A program made the translations under genes and the position numbers. The notes under the pieces were generated by a model that was given only the letters and a program-made list of their open reading frames with translations, was not told where the DNA came from and searched no databases. Positions 45,278 through 54,331 of a stretch of DNA of 61,546 bases are shown in pieces. Numbering within the stretch: the stretch's first letter is position 1; each line of letters begins with the position of its first letter. Source of the DNA: an uncultured Paraprevotella sp. (GTDB lineage Bacteria; Bacteroidota; Bacteroidia; Bacteroidales; Bacteroidaceae); assembly GCA_944320775.1 (NCBI GenBank), contig CALUIV010000017.1:1-61546 (forward strand), given 5' to 3'.

Positions 45278-46591
45278 TTAATAAAATATAGACATCGGAT
45301 ATATACCGACTACATACGAAGTCTTTCCGGATATTTTCTGTTTCAGAACAGGTGGATAAACCTGACAATCATAAACCAATATATGATCCGTTGATACAAC
45401 CCCTTCCATAAATTTCTCCGTCGTAGCGATATATAACAGATTCTTCTTTGCATCGTATACAGGATTACACGTAACAAAATTTGCATTCGGTTCGTCATCT
45501 TTTGCATCAACGAGTTGTTCACTCTTGCCTGTCTGATAGTCAAAACGACGCAAACATGTCGTCATACCCGAATAATAGAAAGTCTGATCAAAAACAGATA
45601 CTCCCAAAGAATTACCAATGCCTGAATCCAAATCATCAGAAACACGCTTTGAATCCAGGACAGTCATTGTCTTAGTATCTACCCGATAAATTCGATTGCT
45701 GCCTGAATTATTATATTTATAGGTAACAAACCATACCGTGTCATCCGGCCCGGCACAAACCGCACTGACATTTCCACCGTTGACAATGCCAAGTTTTCGA
45801 CATAGTTTATTACTACCCTTTTCATATTCATATATACCTAAATTGTATTCATCTGTGGCAGAAGTCCAACCGCCAACGGCTACATAAAGTTTATCTTGAA
45901 CGATTGCCAGTCCACGTGTAAAAACACGACCGGCCACCCCTGCCCCGCCATTATCTACACGAAACGACTCTTCCAACAAATTTAATTCACCTGTCGTACT
46001 ATCAAATCGATAAAGTCCATTATCATCACAGATGAAAATATTATGTTCGTCCATGACAGCCAGACTGCTTAGTCCTACCGGAATCGGTTCAAAATCAGGA
46101 TTTGTAATGCCTTCCGGTTCCGTAAAACGCAAATCTTCCAGTCGGAAACATTTCTCCTTTTTGAACGTTACAGCATCAACAATGATCAATGCCCCATCTC
46201 CCGGTTTACCTTCCAGACGAAAATAATCCGCACACAAGATATAAATCTTTCCATTATTCAGATACAAAGCCTGTGCCTCATTACCCAAGTCTGTTCCATT
46301 TACCTTCTTATAAAGATCTTCTGTTATACTTCCGTCCGGTGCAATATAAGTTATCGATCCGTTCTCCGTAATCCGGTCGCCACAATTCAGCAAAATAGTA
46401 CCGGCCGGATCCGCATACCCCCGATACACCGTATCTGTCGGCTCCGATCCATCGCCAGAATTATCCGAACCTCCTCCATTTGGATTTATTTCATTCTCAG
46501 AACAAGAAACCAACATCAGCAGAAATGCCACAGCTCCCAAGAATAAACCATTTAAATATGCTCTATAAATAGATCTTAGCTTCATTTTCAT
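45278..46591 (-). CDS. Surface lipoprotein, DUF5074-like beta-propeller, last gene of the B12 operon
   Basis: 437 residues. Lipobox LMLVSCSEN (acylated Cys30) with a Gly/Asn/Asp/Ser-rich linker after it, as in surface-exposed Bacteroidetes lipoproteins. The rest is a repeating beta structure (ENGSITYIAPDGSITEDLYK, NNGKIYILCADYF, VVDTKTMTVLDSK-like blades) of the DUF5074/YncE propeller type. It is clearly paralogous to the gene just upstream (46614-48008). Its place in a riboswitch-driven btuB-btuG operon suggests cobalamin capture at the cell surface. No ligand residues can be pointed to. Confidence 0.75.
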   Translation of the reverse strand: MKMKLRSIYRAYLNGLFLGAVAFLLMLVSCSENEINPNGGGSDNSGDGSEPTDTVYRGYADPAGTILLNCGDRITENGSITYIAPDGSITEDLYKKVNGTDLGNEAQALYLNNGKIYILCADYFRLEGKPGDGALIIVDAVTFKKEKCFRLEDLRFTEPEGITNPDFEPIPVGLSSLAVMDEHNIFICDDNGLYRFDSTTGELNLLEESFRVDNGGAGVAGRVFTRGLAIVQDKLYVAVGGWTSATDEYNLGIYEYEKGSNKLCRKLGIVNGGNVSAVCAGPDDTVWFVTYKYNNSGSNRIYRVDTKTMTVLDSKRVSDDLDSGIGNSLGVSVFDQTFYYSGMTTCLRRFDYQTGKSEQLVDAKDDEPNANFVTCNPVYDAKKNLLYIATTEKFMEGVVSTDHILVYDCQVYPPVLKQKISGKTSYVVGIYPMSIFY

Positions 46592-46613
46592 TACTTTTTA
46601 ATTTAATATTGAG

Positions 46614-48008
46614 TCACTTTACTTCTGGAAAATAAAACCCTGCCGGAAAACGAGTCAGATTGTCATAATGAGCCACCGTATCCTGACGAACAGGATCTAT
46701 CTCCCAAATATTATTAGCTGTATAGTTTTGAAATTCTTTGATGGTATTCACATACAAATGTCCGCTGACCGGATGTACGGCAATTCCATTATATAACATC
46801 CGTGCATTGCTGCCAAATGTAGATACATCCAATAAATATTGTTCTTCGCTATCATCAGTAAAAGACACTTGATAAACAGAAGTTCCTGCTGCATAATAAA
46901 CATGATCTCCGTGTACCGTAAAAGTATATCCTGAAGCTCCGGAATTCGGTTCCTCTTCTATTTTCTTTTGCACAATTTCATTGCTGGCCACATTATACTT
47001 TCCAATAGAATAGTTCCCGAAACCATGAGCAAGCACCCAAAATTGTCCACTACCTGCAGAACGGAGGCCTAAAACATTGTTAATGCTGTATTCCGGATCC
47101 ATCAGAAGAATCTTACTGATTGCATCCTGTTCCGGAGCTATTTCCCAAATATATCCGATAAAAGAAGTTGCACTGAATGTATAGACTTTACCATCTGATA
47201 CGACAAAAGGAGCCTGAGGAGCACCATCTGAATCCTTAACAAAACTTAATTGACGAGTCGACGCATCCAAACGCCAGATTCCTTTTTTATCACGGATATA
47301 AATATGCGTTGAATCCAGAACAGCAATATTGGTCGGCCATTCAAGCTGCGCCAGCTCTGTACGTGTGAAAGAGTTTTTCTTCTGCATCGTACGAGCATCT
47401 GCCACAATCAGCATACCATCATTCTCAAATTGCGTGCCAGTCGGAGCCATATCTCCATTTTGAGAAATAATATACGCACGTCCGTCAACAATAAACATAT
47501 CCTGACAAACATTGCCCAACTCCGTGCCATTTGCAGTCTTATAAGCATCTGCGATTTGACTGCCATCAGGAGCTATATAGGTCAACGAACCATTCTCCGT
47601 AGTCATATTTCCCTCATTCAGAATAAACACACCTTCAGGGTCGTCATACGTATTCAATCTTACCTGAAAAGCAACAGTCGCCGTTGCGTCTCCTGAACCG
47701 GTAGCCTGCAACATAAAATCATAAGTTTTGTTCTCTGCCTTCTCGACTGGTGCAGTCAACAAAATACTGCCTGTAGGAAGATCAATATCTGCCTTCCAAC
47801 CTTCCGGTAAACCTACGGCCTTCAAATCGGCCATATTCTCTGCTGAATAAGTCAGTTTCAATTGCTGACCGGGAAACATTCTCAAAGAATCTCCAGCCAG
47901 AAATTCATTCACACTAAATTTAACAACCGGAGTTTCATCCGACTGACAAGCAGAAAACAGAACACTTCCGAACAAAAGAAATGCTCCCCAATAAACTTTC
48001 ATTTTCAT
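46614..48008 (-). CDS. Surface lipoprotein with DUF5074-like beta-propeller
   Basis: 464 residues. Lipobox LFSACQSD (acylated Cys21). Residues about 25-125 form a small Ig-like N-terminal domain (GQQLKLTYSAENMADLKAVG), absent from its paralog downstream. A propeller follows, beginning GVFILNEGNMTTENGSLTY. It shares the NEGNM blade start with BtuG and the ENGSxTYIAPDGS stretch with the 45278 gene. Probable role: an additional B12- or corrinoid-binding surface protein. It lies 22 nt upstream of the paralog and 43 nt downstream of the 343-residue lipoprotein gene. Confidence 0.75.
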   Translation of the reverse strand: MKMKVYWGAFLLFGSVLFSACQSDETPVVKFSVNEFLAGDSLRMFPGQQLKLTYSAENMADLKAVGLPEGWKADIDLPTGSILLTAPVEKAENKTYDFMLQATGSGDATATVAFQVRLNTYDDPEGVFILNEGNMTTENGSLTYIAPDGSQIADAYKTANGTELGNVCQDMFIVDGRAYIISQNGDMAPTGTQFENDGMLIVADARTMQKKNSFTRTELAQLEWPTNIAVLDSTHIYIRDKKGIWRLDASTRQLSFVKDSDGAPQAPFVVSDGKVYTFSATSFIGYIWEIAPEQDAISKILLMDPEYSINNVLGLRSAGSGQFWVLAHGFGNYSIGKYNVASNEIVQKKIEEEPNSGASGYTFTVHGDHVYYAAGTSVYQVSFTDDSEEQYLLDVSTFGSNARMLYNGIAVHPVSGHLYVNTIKEFQNYTANNIWEIDPVRQDTVAHYDNLTRFPAGFYFPEVK

Positions 48009-48051
48009 GTTTTCTAGTTTTGTTTTTAATGATTGGTATAGTCTCTAAAAT

Positions 48052-49083
48052 TTAATATTCCGATGCAATAGCAATGCCGAGCACATGTAAATCTTCTACT
48101 CCCATAATTTCCGTAGAACATTCGCCCAATTGTCCATTTTCCTGATTTACACCAGTATAAATCTGAATAAAATCGACACCAGGAAGATTTGCGGGATTAC
48201 CCTGCCCGTCAACAGCCCAATCGATATCTATTGCCGAACCGTCGGCTGTATTGGTATCGTTATCCGCATAGCCATAAGCAAACTTATACAACACATAATA
48301 AGTACCGTTACCCGATTCGTCCACAGCATTCTGAGGCAGACAGGTACCCTTAAAGGTTATCCGATCTTCCTGAAGCCATTGCGGAAAATAAGGTTGTTTA
48401 TGGAAAGCATTTTTACTGAGATAGCCGGATTTACCCTGATTGTCTTCCCAACGTATATATTCGTCTTCATTCTGTTCCGCATCCTGATCCGGCCGGAAAT
48501 AAGTTATCTCATAATTCGGATAACAGTGTACATCATTACCGGCCTCCAAAGCCAAAGAATACCAACTTTCCGTTTCGGGATTCCGATGTGCGCTTCCGGC
48601 AATTTCATACCATTCTCCTTCGTCCGGCAGGCCGTTACCGTTCGCATCATAAGCCACCCGAATAATACCCGGCTCGCTGTTTCCACCAATCGGCCTGTCG
48701 CCGCCCGGGTTGGCAGCTGCATAAAAATCATTACCCAAAACTCTGAAGTCACACACTCCCTTTTTGTTTTCAATTCTATGATCAAAACCGACAACAACAT
48801 AACCGCCGAAACCACCTAAAGAAATCAATCCTTTCCGGTTCTCACCAATGGCTTCCAATACTTTCTGATTCATGGTATCCTGTGTATCACCATCCTCATA
48901 GGCCGGCATGGTATTGGTATACTGTCCGGGAGCCGGACGGAAATCCAGAACACGGGTAATATAGGCAGTAACTTTCTCCGGATTATCCGGATTATCTGAC
49001 TCATTCGCATCTGAACAAGAAACCGACAGCATCGATAAAGCCAGACACGAAGCATACAATAGTTTTGTTTTTGCTTTCATCAT
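48052..49083 (-). CDS. Conserved surface lipoprotein of B12 uptake loci, function unknown
   Basis: 343 residues. Lipobox MLSVSCSD (acylated Cys23). I recognise a conserved Bacteroidetes surface-protein pattern: VLDFRPAPGQYTN near the start, SLGGFGGYVVVGFDHRI and DFRVLGNDF, then a calcium-binding-like AYDANGNGLPDEGEW segment. Proteins of this type often sit beside BtuG/DUF5074 propellers, but I know no assigned reaction. Its position between btuG and the second propeller in a riboswitch-controlled operon suggests a part in corrinoid capture. It could be related to the BtuH class of B12-binding proteins; I cannot confirm this. Confidence 0.6.
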   Translation of the reverse strand: MMKAKTKLLYASCLALSMLSVSCSDANESDNPDNPEKVTAYITRVLDFRPAPGQYTNTMPAYEDGDTQDTMNQKVLEAIGENRKGLISLGGFGGYVVVGFDHRIENKKGVCDFRVLGNDFYAAANPGGDRPIGGNSEPGIIRVAYDANGNGLPDEGEWYEIAGSAHRNPETESWYSLALEAGNDVHCYPNYEITYFRPDQDAEQNEDEYIRWEDNQGKSGYLSKNAFHKQPYFPQWLQEDRITFKGTCLPQNAVDESGNGTYYVLYKFAYGYADNDTNTADGSAIDIDWAVDGQGNPANLPGVDFIQIYTGVNQENGQLGECSTEIMGVEDLHVLGIAIASEY

Positions 49084-49116
49084 GTAATATCTAAAAATAG
49101 GAAATCAATAAATAAT

Positions 49117-50322
49117 CTATTTCAATGTCACTTCAGAAAATGCGAAATGGGCCGGAATATCTCCTGTACGTACTTTCCATTTCTTCTTTCCCTCCGGTGT
49201 GAAACAATATAAATAACCCGGTGTGACATAATCCGTCGCATCCGTCACATAAAACTCTCGGGAAACCGGATGTACGGCCAGTCCGTATGGAATCGTTATT
49301 TCACGGTCCGTTCCGTCAGTAATAAAATTCTGATTGACGATTTCATGTTTTTTCGTGTCATACAACACATAAGAAGGTTCGTATCGTTCCGTCTCGTAAC
49401 TCCAGCCAGAGCTGATCAGATAGAGCGAATCGCCACAAAGCGTCATTTCATTAGCGGGCACGCCAAGCTTTCCGACAACTTTCTTCTGCTTCGGATCCAC
49501 CTGATACACATCTGACCCTAAACCATAATAATTACCCCGCGAACTCACATAGATCAGTCCGTCAGAAGCAAGTTCCATCCGATGAAGATTCACAGCAACA
49601 TCAATCGTATCCGTCACCTGAAACGTTTCCAGATCAACTACAGAGATCGTACGGTCATATTCCGGATACTGATATCCACCGGAATTGGCAACATAAAGTT
49701 TTCCATCCGTAATCACCAGCTCTTCCGGTTGATACCCGACCACAACCTCTCGCGTCACCGCGTAAGTAGCCGTATCCACTTCAACAACCTTCCCCGGTCG
49801 TTTTTCAGGCGAAATCTGTATTGGTCCGGCATAGGAACTGACATAAGCCTTACCGTCGTGAAACGTAATGTAACGGCAGTTCGTAATGTCAATCTGAGCC
49901 AGATGTCGTGCTGTGCGCACATCCATCACTTCGACCAGATGCGAACAGTTGACCACAGCATACAACTTGCTGCCATAAATGGCCAAATCGTTTCCCACAT
50001 CCCCCAGTTCCTTCACTACATTCGGATTGCGCGAAGGAAAAATGTTACGCTTGTAACGTCCCGTAACAGCGTCAAAAAAATCAAGCGTGCATTTGTTGCT
50101 TCCCATATTGCCCTCATTGAGCAGAAAAAAACCCTTTATATTCCCGGCCATCATAGCTGTCGAATCCGGTGTTGTAACCTCATCCCCCGCCGAACCGTCT
50201 CCCGGATTTACTTCTATATCTTCCTCACCGTGTACCCCCGGCAGTTCCCCCCGACACGAAGTCTGTAAAACCAGACTCAAGCCGACGAACAGAGGCATGC
50301 AAATTATTTTTCTTCCTTTCAT
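49117..50322 (-). CDS. btuG: Surface cobalamin-binding lipoprotein BtuG (YncE-like seven-bladed propeller)
   Basis: 401 residues. Lipobox VLQTSCRG (acylated Cys23), then an acidic linker. The propeller starts GFFLLNEGNMGSNKCTLDFF and continues through blades such as VVEVDTATYAVTREVVVGYQ, LYVANSGGY and YGLAVHPVSREFYVTDATD. BtuG proteins cap the BtuB channel and bind vitamin B12 very tightly, which lets gut Bacteroides take it from host intrinsic factor. The gene begins 12 nt after btuB, under the same cobalamin riboswitch. The call combines family resemblance and context, and is strong. Confidence 0.87.
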   Translation of the reverse strand: MKGRKIICMPLFVGLSLVLQTSCRGELPGVHGEEDIEVNPGDGSAGDEVTTPDSTAMMAGNIKGFFLLNEGNMGSNKCTLDFFDAVTGRYKRNIFPSRNPNVVKELGDVGNDLAIYGSKLYAVVNCSHLVEVMDVRTARHLAQIDITNCRYITFHDGKAYVSSYAGPIQISPEKRPGKVVEVDTATYAVTREVVVGYQPEELVITDGKLYVANSGGYQYPEYDRTISVVDLETFQVTDTIDVAVNLHRMELASDGLIYVSSRGNYYGLGSDVYQVDPKQKKVVGKLGVPANEMTLCGDSLYLISSGWSYETERYEPSYVLYDTKKHEIVNQNFITDGTDREITIPYGLAVHPVSREFYVTDATDYVTPGYLYCFTPEGKKKWKVRTGDIPAHFAFSEVTLK

Positions 50323-50334
50323 TATTTCTGATAT

Positions 50335-52341
50335 TTAAAATTCATATTGAGCTATCAGTTTGAAGTTAATTCCCGGCATCGGATAGCAGAGCACCACTTC
50401 ATACTGCTGGTTGAACAGATTGTTTACTTCAAGAGTCAGCCGCAAATTGCCCTGCTTCAGCGGCAAGCTACGCGCCAGAGCCAAATCGTTCGTATACCAG
50501 GGCAACAGATAATTTTCAGTCGTATTGGCTTGTGATGTATACCGCTCACCCGTATAAATAAAACTATAATTCAACTCCCAGTCGCGGTAGCCCATAGTAA
50601 GTGCAGCCGACCCCGAATGCCAGGGAATATAAGGAATCTGGCCTCCATAAAATTCCGACGAAGGATCGGTCACATCACGGGCTTTCTGATAAGTATAGTT
50701 CAGGCGTCCGTCCAGATAGAATCCGTTTCCCATTCGTGCAGAAGCCTGCATCGCCAGGTCAAGTCCGGCAATGCGTACCTCCCCCAAATTAAGCATCGTC
50801 CACCGAAAAGCATTAGCCGTAGGAATCGCCACAATCTTATCCTCTACCCGATTATAATAAGCATCGGCCTGCCATTCCAGTTTCCGGAAAAAACCGGAAT
50901 CAAAGAAACGAGTATATACCAACCCCAGATTATACTGGTCCGTGTATTCCGGATCCAGACGTGTATTGCCAATCAGCGTATAATAAAGATCATTCAGTGT
51001 CGGCATCCGGAAAATCCGTTTATAAAATGCCCGGATATAAAACTCATGAGCCAGAAGCGGCTGATAAGACAGAACAGCCGTAGGCGTCCATTCCATTTTA
51101 TTTGATGCCCGGTCTGCCCCCGTCCGTACCTGATCATGAACAAACGTACCCAGCACACTGGCCTGGGCCTTCAACCTTTCTGTATGGGCCGATACGGCCA
51201 ACGCCGCCAGTCCGGTATGCCGGCGCGGATAAGCAAAATCCTTCAGGTTGGCATTCAATGTATTAAACTGATAATCCGTAGACAATCCGATTTCCCAAAC
51301 CGGCGAAAGCCGTAAACCGTGAACCAACGACATATACGACTCCTGCTGCCGATAACGGTTGTCCGTATACATCAGCGTTTCATCTTTCTCCGGATCGGCC
51401 AGATAACGCAAATAATCATACGCATACTTACCCTTCCACTGAAGTCGGTAGCGAGGCGAAATATCCTTGCGGAAAGTACCTTGTACAAAGGTATTCAAAT
51501 CCCACTGACGGTCCTCATGCATAAATTTGTTCCGCACAATAGCTCCGGGATACCCGCGCTCAGAACCGTACAGATAGGCCCGAACCCGCCAGTAACCATC
51601 GTCAATCCGACCGTAGACTCCACTTTCCAACCGCACAGCCTGCACATCACCATTATGCCGCACGGCTGTTGTATCATACCCTTCTTCTACCTGATAGGTA
51701 AACTTATAACGTCCGGTCGTATACAGATAGTCAGCATTGAACGACGTACTGATCCGGTCAGAACATTTCTGTTCCCAAAGCACGGAAGGATTAGCCAGTC
51801 CGAAAGAGCCCGTTTTGAATGCAGCCTTCACGTGTGCGCGTTCGTTTTCCCCAAAAACCGGAGTACGTGGTTGCAGATAAATGGAACCGGCCGACGCAAA
51901 GTCTTTTGCAGACTGAAAAACATCACTTTTCTGTCCATTGTACAAAGACACCGCCTCCATATTATCGGTCGAGAAACGTCCCAAATCAATTTGTCCGTTC
52001 TGGGCATTGCCAAGTTCCACACCGTCGTAAAACACGCCGACATGGTTCGTTCCCATGCTTCGGATATTGACCGTTTTCAATCCGCCCACGCCTCCATAGT
52101 CCTTAATCTGTACTCCGGAGAAATAACGTAACGCATCGGCCACATTATGTGCCCCAAGCCGTTCAAGACGAACACCATCAAGCTGTTGGACAGGCAAAAC
52201 CTCACGCGATACGGTACGTGCGACCACAGAAATTTCACCCAACTGTCGCAACGAATCGGGTTCTATCCGAGCAGATGCTTCGCCTCCCGTCAGAAGAAAA
52301 AGAACAATCCCTCCGATAACAAATTTATTCTGCTTCAACAT
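50335..52341 (-). CDS. btuB: TonB-dependent vitamin B12 outer membrane transporter BtuB
   Basis: 668 residues from the ATG at 52341 (MLKQNKFVIGGIVLFLLTGG signal peptide); an ATG nine codons upstream is possible. The TonB-box region is LGEISVVART. The plug contains LGAHNVADALRYFSGVQIKD and NIRSMGTNHVGVFYDGVELG, and the beta-barrel ends in a terminal aromatic (QYEF). A cobalamin riboswitch in its leader fixes the substrate class as B12 or another corrinoid. It heads an operon of four surface lipoproteins, btuG first. Confidence 0.92.
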   Translation of the reverse strand: MLKQNKFVIGGIVLFLLTGGEASARIEPDSLRQLGEISVVARTVSREVLPVQQLDGVRLERLGAHNVADALRYFSGVQIKDYGGVGGLKTVNIRSMGTNHVGVFYDGVELGNAQNGQIDLGRFSTDNMEAVSLYNGQKSDVFQSAKDFASAGSIYLQPRTPVFGENERAHVKAAFKTGSFGLANPSVLWEQKCSDRISTSFNADYLYTTGRYKFTYQVEEGYDTTAVRHNGDVQAVRLESGVYGRIDDGYWRVRAYLYGSERGYPGAIVRNKFMHEDRQWDLNTFVQGTFRKDISPRYRLQWKGKYAYDYLRYLADPEKDETLMYTDNRYRQQESYMSLVHGLRLSPVWEIGLSTDYQFNTLNANLKDFAYPRRHTGLAALAVSAHTERLKAQASVLGTFVHDQVRTGADRASNKMEWTPTAVLSYQPLLAHEFYIRAFYKRIFRMPTLNDLYYTLIGNTRLDPEYTDQYNLGLVYTRFFDSGFFRKLEWQADAYYNRVEDKIVAIPTANAFRWTMLNLGEVRIAGLDLAMQASARMGNGFYLDGRLNYTYQKARDVTDPSSEFYGGQIPYIPWHSGSAALTMGYRDWELNYSFIYTGERYTSQANTTENYLLPWYTNDLALARSLPLKQGNLRLTLEVNNLFNQQYEVVLCYPMPGINFKLIAQYEF

Positions 52342-52492
52342 ACACTTAATATTCTCGCACAAGAACATACCGGCATACAGATCGGAATCATCTGCATCCG
52401 ATCCGGTCTTCTACCGAGAACCACAAAAAATTTTATACTTAAGAAATCAAGTCGGCAATCATCCTAACCCTAGAGGATTTAGCCCAATGAAC

Positions 52493-52680
52493 GATGGCAG
52501 GTCTTCTGACTGACTCCCCTTTTGACGCCTTCCCAATATGACCGAACCATATCAGTGGCAGAGGTAATGTGCAAAAGGTTGGTATGGAGCTTCACAGCAG
52601 CAGGACTGTCCGGGAGTTTCACCCGATTCCCTTTTAATCCGATGGCCCGAAGAAATGGACACACCGTCACCAATTCAACC
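52493..52680 (-). ncRNA. Cobalamin (adenosylcobalamin-type) riboswitch in the btuB leader
   Basis: Reading the minus strand: GGGAATCGGGTGAAACTCCC, then GGACAGTCCTGCTGCTGTGA, the B12-box part GCCACTG (complement at 52553-52559), GGGAAGGCG, and finally AGTCAGTCAGAAGACCTGCC. These are the conserved blocks of the cobalamin aptamer in the right order. It represses expression when the cofactor is abundant. The 150 nt between aptamer and btuB hold only a weak ATCCT/AGGAT hairpin and no U-tract, so control of translation rather than termination is likelier. Confidence 0.95.
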
Positions 52681-52681
52681 G

Positions 52682-52711
52682 CAAAGATACAAAATCAGGT
52701 GGATTTTCAAA
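52682..52711 (-). promoter_or_regulatory. Promoter of the btuB operon
   Basis: Minus strand: TTTG (52711-52708), 18-nt spacer, TATCTTTG (52689-52682). Transcription would begin just before the riboswitch. Confidence 0.75.
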
Positions 52712-52727
52712 ACGAAAACAAATAAAA

Positions 52728-52759
52728 ACCGCCCTGATCTCCTATATGATCAAGGCGGT
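52728..52759 (-). terminator. Terminator of the PepSY-like gene group
   Basis: Minus strand: ACCGCCTTGATC (52759-52748) pairs with GATCAGGGCGGT (52739-52728), with one bulge, followed by TTTTTATT. It separates the PepSY genes from the btuB promoter 17 nt further on. Confidence 0.75.
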
Positions 52760-52818
52760 AAAAATCATAATAATATCACAATTGTCCGTAAAATGGATCT
52801 ACATTATTTATTTTCTCA

Positions 52819-53259
52819 TCAATCGTCAAGACGCAGAAATTGTCCCTTTGTATTAAATTTCAGGGTAAAGCTATGTTTCAATTCCACCTCATATCCCTTA
52901 CGGTCGCGTTCAATCTTTTCAACTATTTCATTAGGATAGTTATTTTTAAGATAAGTTGCGATTGTTGCCGGAATCAAGGCTGCAGGCACCGGCTGCAACT
53001 TACAGTCAATTTCTGTCCACTCACCCTTATTGTTGAAATCAATCTGCACGCCATCCTCCAGAATAGCCTCATAAGTAGCCGCTTCAAGCAGATCCTTATC
53101 TATTTTAATATATGAAACCTTTGATTTCGGGAAATTCTTCTTGATGAAATTCTGCGCGGCTACCGGAAGTTTCTTCACATCACGGCTGATTACATCGTCG
53201 GCCCAAACACTTGTTGTCAATGCTAAAGCAAAAAACAATACTGATAAAATCTTTTTCAT
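52819..53259 (-). CDS. Secreted PepSY-like (DUF2874) protein
   Basis: 146 residues with a signal peptide ending SVWADD. Two tandem beta-alpha-beta PepSY-like units: residues ~25-85 (LPVAAQNFIKKNFPKSKVSY ... GVQIDFNNKGEWTEIDC) and ~92-146 (IPATIATYLKNNYPNEIVEK ... KFNTKGQFLRLDD). It is a close paralog of the 53799-54236 protein. PepSY-like proteins are thought to inhibit proteases or act as periplasmic sensors; the role here is unknown. Last gene of the group downstream of the two-component system. Confidence 0.85.
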   Translation of the reverse strand: MKKILSVLFFALALTTSVWADDVISRDVKKLPVAAQNFIKKNFPKSKVSYIKIDKDLLEAATYEAILEDGVQIDFNNKGEWTEIDCKLQPVPAALIPATIATYLKNNYPNEIVEKIERDRKGYEVELKHSFTLKFNTKGQFLRLDD

Positions 53260-53305
53260 AATTTGTTCTCCTTTTCTTTATGTTAAAAAATACACTATAT
53301 CTAAA

Positions 53306-53749
53306 TTATTGACGCACACCATCTTTTCCATAAACCATTACCAGATCGCGCGGTTCACGGTCGAACGTCAGCCGATAACTCAACAGCGGTTCCGGCTCCG
53401 CAGCAGTTTCCAGCAATTCTATGTCTTCTGCCTGATAAACAGAAAAACCATCATTGGTAACCCCTGTTACAACTGTTTCCGGCAACTCATTGTGATACAC
53501 TTCGTGTTCCGTATAGAGCCATTGGTATTTATTATTGTAAAAGATGTCCGCATCCCGTCCGTTAATCAGAACCTCTACTTCATAACCATTCGGCCGACGC
53601 TCGGCCCCTTTAATGACAGCTCCCGGATATTGTGCCTGTACGATTTCTGGCAAATCTGTATTCCATACATTTATATCATCTTCACGTTCACAAGAAGTGG
53701 TTACCAACAAACCGCCCATCAGGGCTGCCATGATCATATATCTTTTCAT
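53306..53749 (-). CDS. PepSY-like lipoprotein
   Basis: 147 residues. Lipobox LLVTTSCER (acylated Cys20). Two PepSY-like half-repeats (LPEIVQAQYPGAVIKGAERR ... ADIFYNNKYQWLYTEHEV; LPETVVTGVTNDGFSVYQAE ... YRLTFDREPRD), more divergent than its neighbours. It lies between two soluble PepSY proteins on the minus strand, 46-49 nt from each. Being membrane-anchored, it might link them to the sensor kinase; this is speculation. Confidence 0.8.
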   Translation of the reverse strand: MKRYMIMAALMGGLLVTTSCEREDDINVWNTDLPEIVQAQYPGAVIKGAERRPNGYEVEVLINGRDADIFYNNKYQWLYTEHEVYHNELPETVVTGVTNDGFSVYQAEDIELLETAAEPEPLLSYRLTFDREPRDLVMVYGKDGVRQ

Positions 53750-53798
53750 CGTTTTTTTGTTTTAATTGTTCCTACACTTTTTTAATTTCTTTCTCTGA

Positions 53799-54236
53799 TT
53801 AATCGTCAAAGTCAACCAGTTTTCCATTCTTGTCAAATTCCAATTCAAAACCGGCATTCAGTTCCACTTCAACTCTGCGTTTTGTGCGTTTGATCTTTTC
53901 AACTGTATCCCCGGGAAAGTTCTTCAACAGATATTCTTTAACTGCCGTCGGAATTAAAACCGGAGGAACAACTCCTTTTTTACAATCAATTTCCGTCCAA
54001 TTGCCCTCCTCGTCAAACTCCACTTCATAACCGTTAGTGAGTACAGCCTTATATTCCGTATCAAAAAACTCTTTGTCAATCTTAATATAAGAAACCTTAT
54101 GCTCTTTAAAATGCTTTTGTAATAAAGTTCTTGCCATGGCCGGCAATTGGGCTACGTCGCGTGTCACCAGATCGTCTGCAGATGCAGTGTTCCAGAAGGC
54201 AGCCAGAAAAACGAGTGATAATAAAAACTTCTTCAT
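53799..54236 (-). CDS. Secreted PepSY-like (DUF2874) protein
   Basis: 145 residues, signal peptide ending NTASADD. Two PepSY-like repeats (LPAMARTLLQKHFKEHKVSY ... YEVEFDEEGNWTEIDC; IPTAVKEYLLKNFPGDTVEK ... FELEFDKNGKLVDFDD). Paralog of the 52819-53259 protein; the KVSYIKIDK motif is shared exactly. It begins 94 nt after the histidine kinase gene, with a 12-bp hairpin in between. A weak -7-like TTTCTTTG lies in the gap. Confidence 0.85.
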   Translation of the reverse strand: MKKFLLSLVFLAAFWNTASADDLVTRDVAQLPAMARTLLQKHFKEHKVSYIKIDKEFFDTEYKAVLTNGYEVEFDEEGNWTEIDCKKGVVPPVLIPTAVKEYLLKNFPGDTVEKIKRTKRRVEVELNAGFELEFDKNGKLVDFDD

Positions 54237-54299
54237 AATCTTTCTTTGTTTTTCGTGAGTAATTCATTTTTGATATCACAAAGAAAGAGACCAAAATGG

Positions 54300-54331
54300 G
54301 AAGGATTTGGGAATTTTGCCCCAAATCCTTC
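54300..54331. promoter_or_regulatory. 12-bp hairpin between kinase and PepSY genes
   Basis: GAAGGATTTGGG (54300-54311) pairs perfectly with CCCAAATCCTTC (54320-54331), 8-nt loop. It reaches the kinase stop codon on the minus strand. No U-tract follows on the minus strand, so it may be a weak terminator, an mRNA processing/stability element or an operator. Confidence 0.45.
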
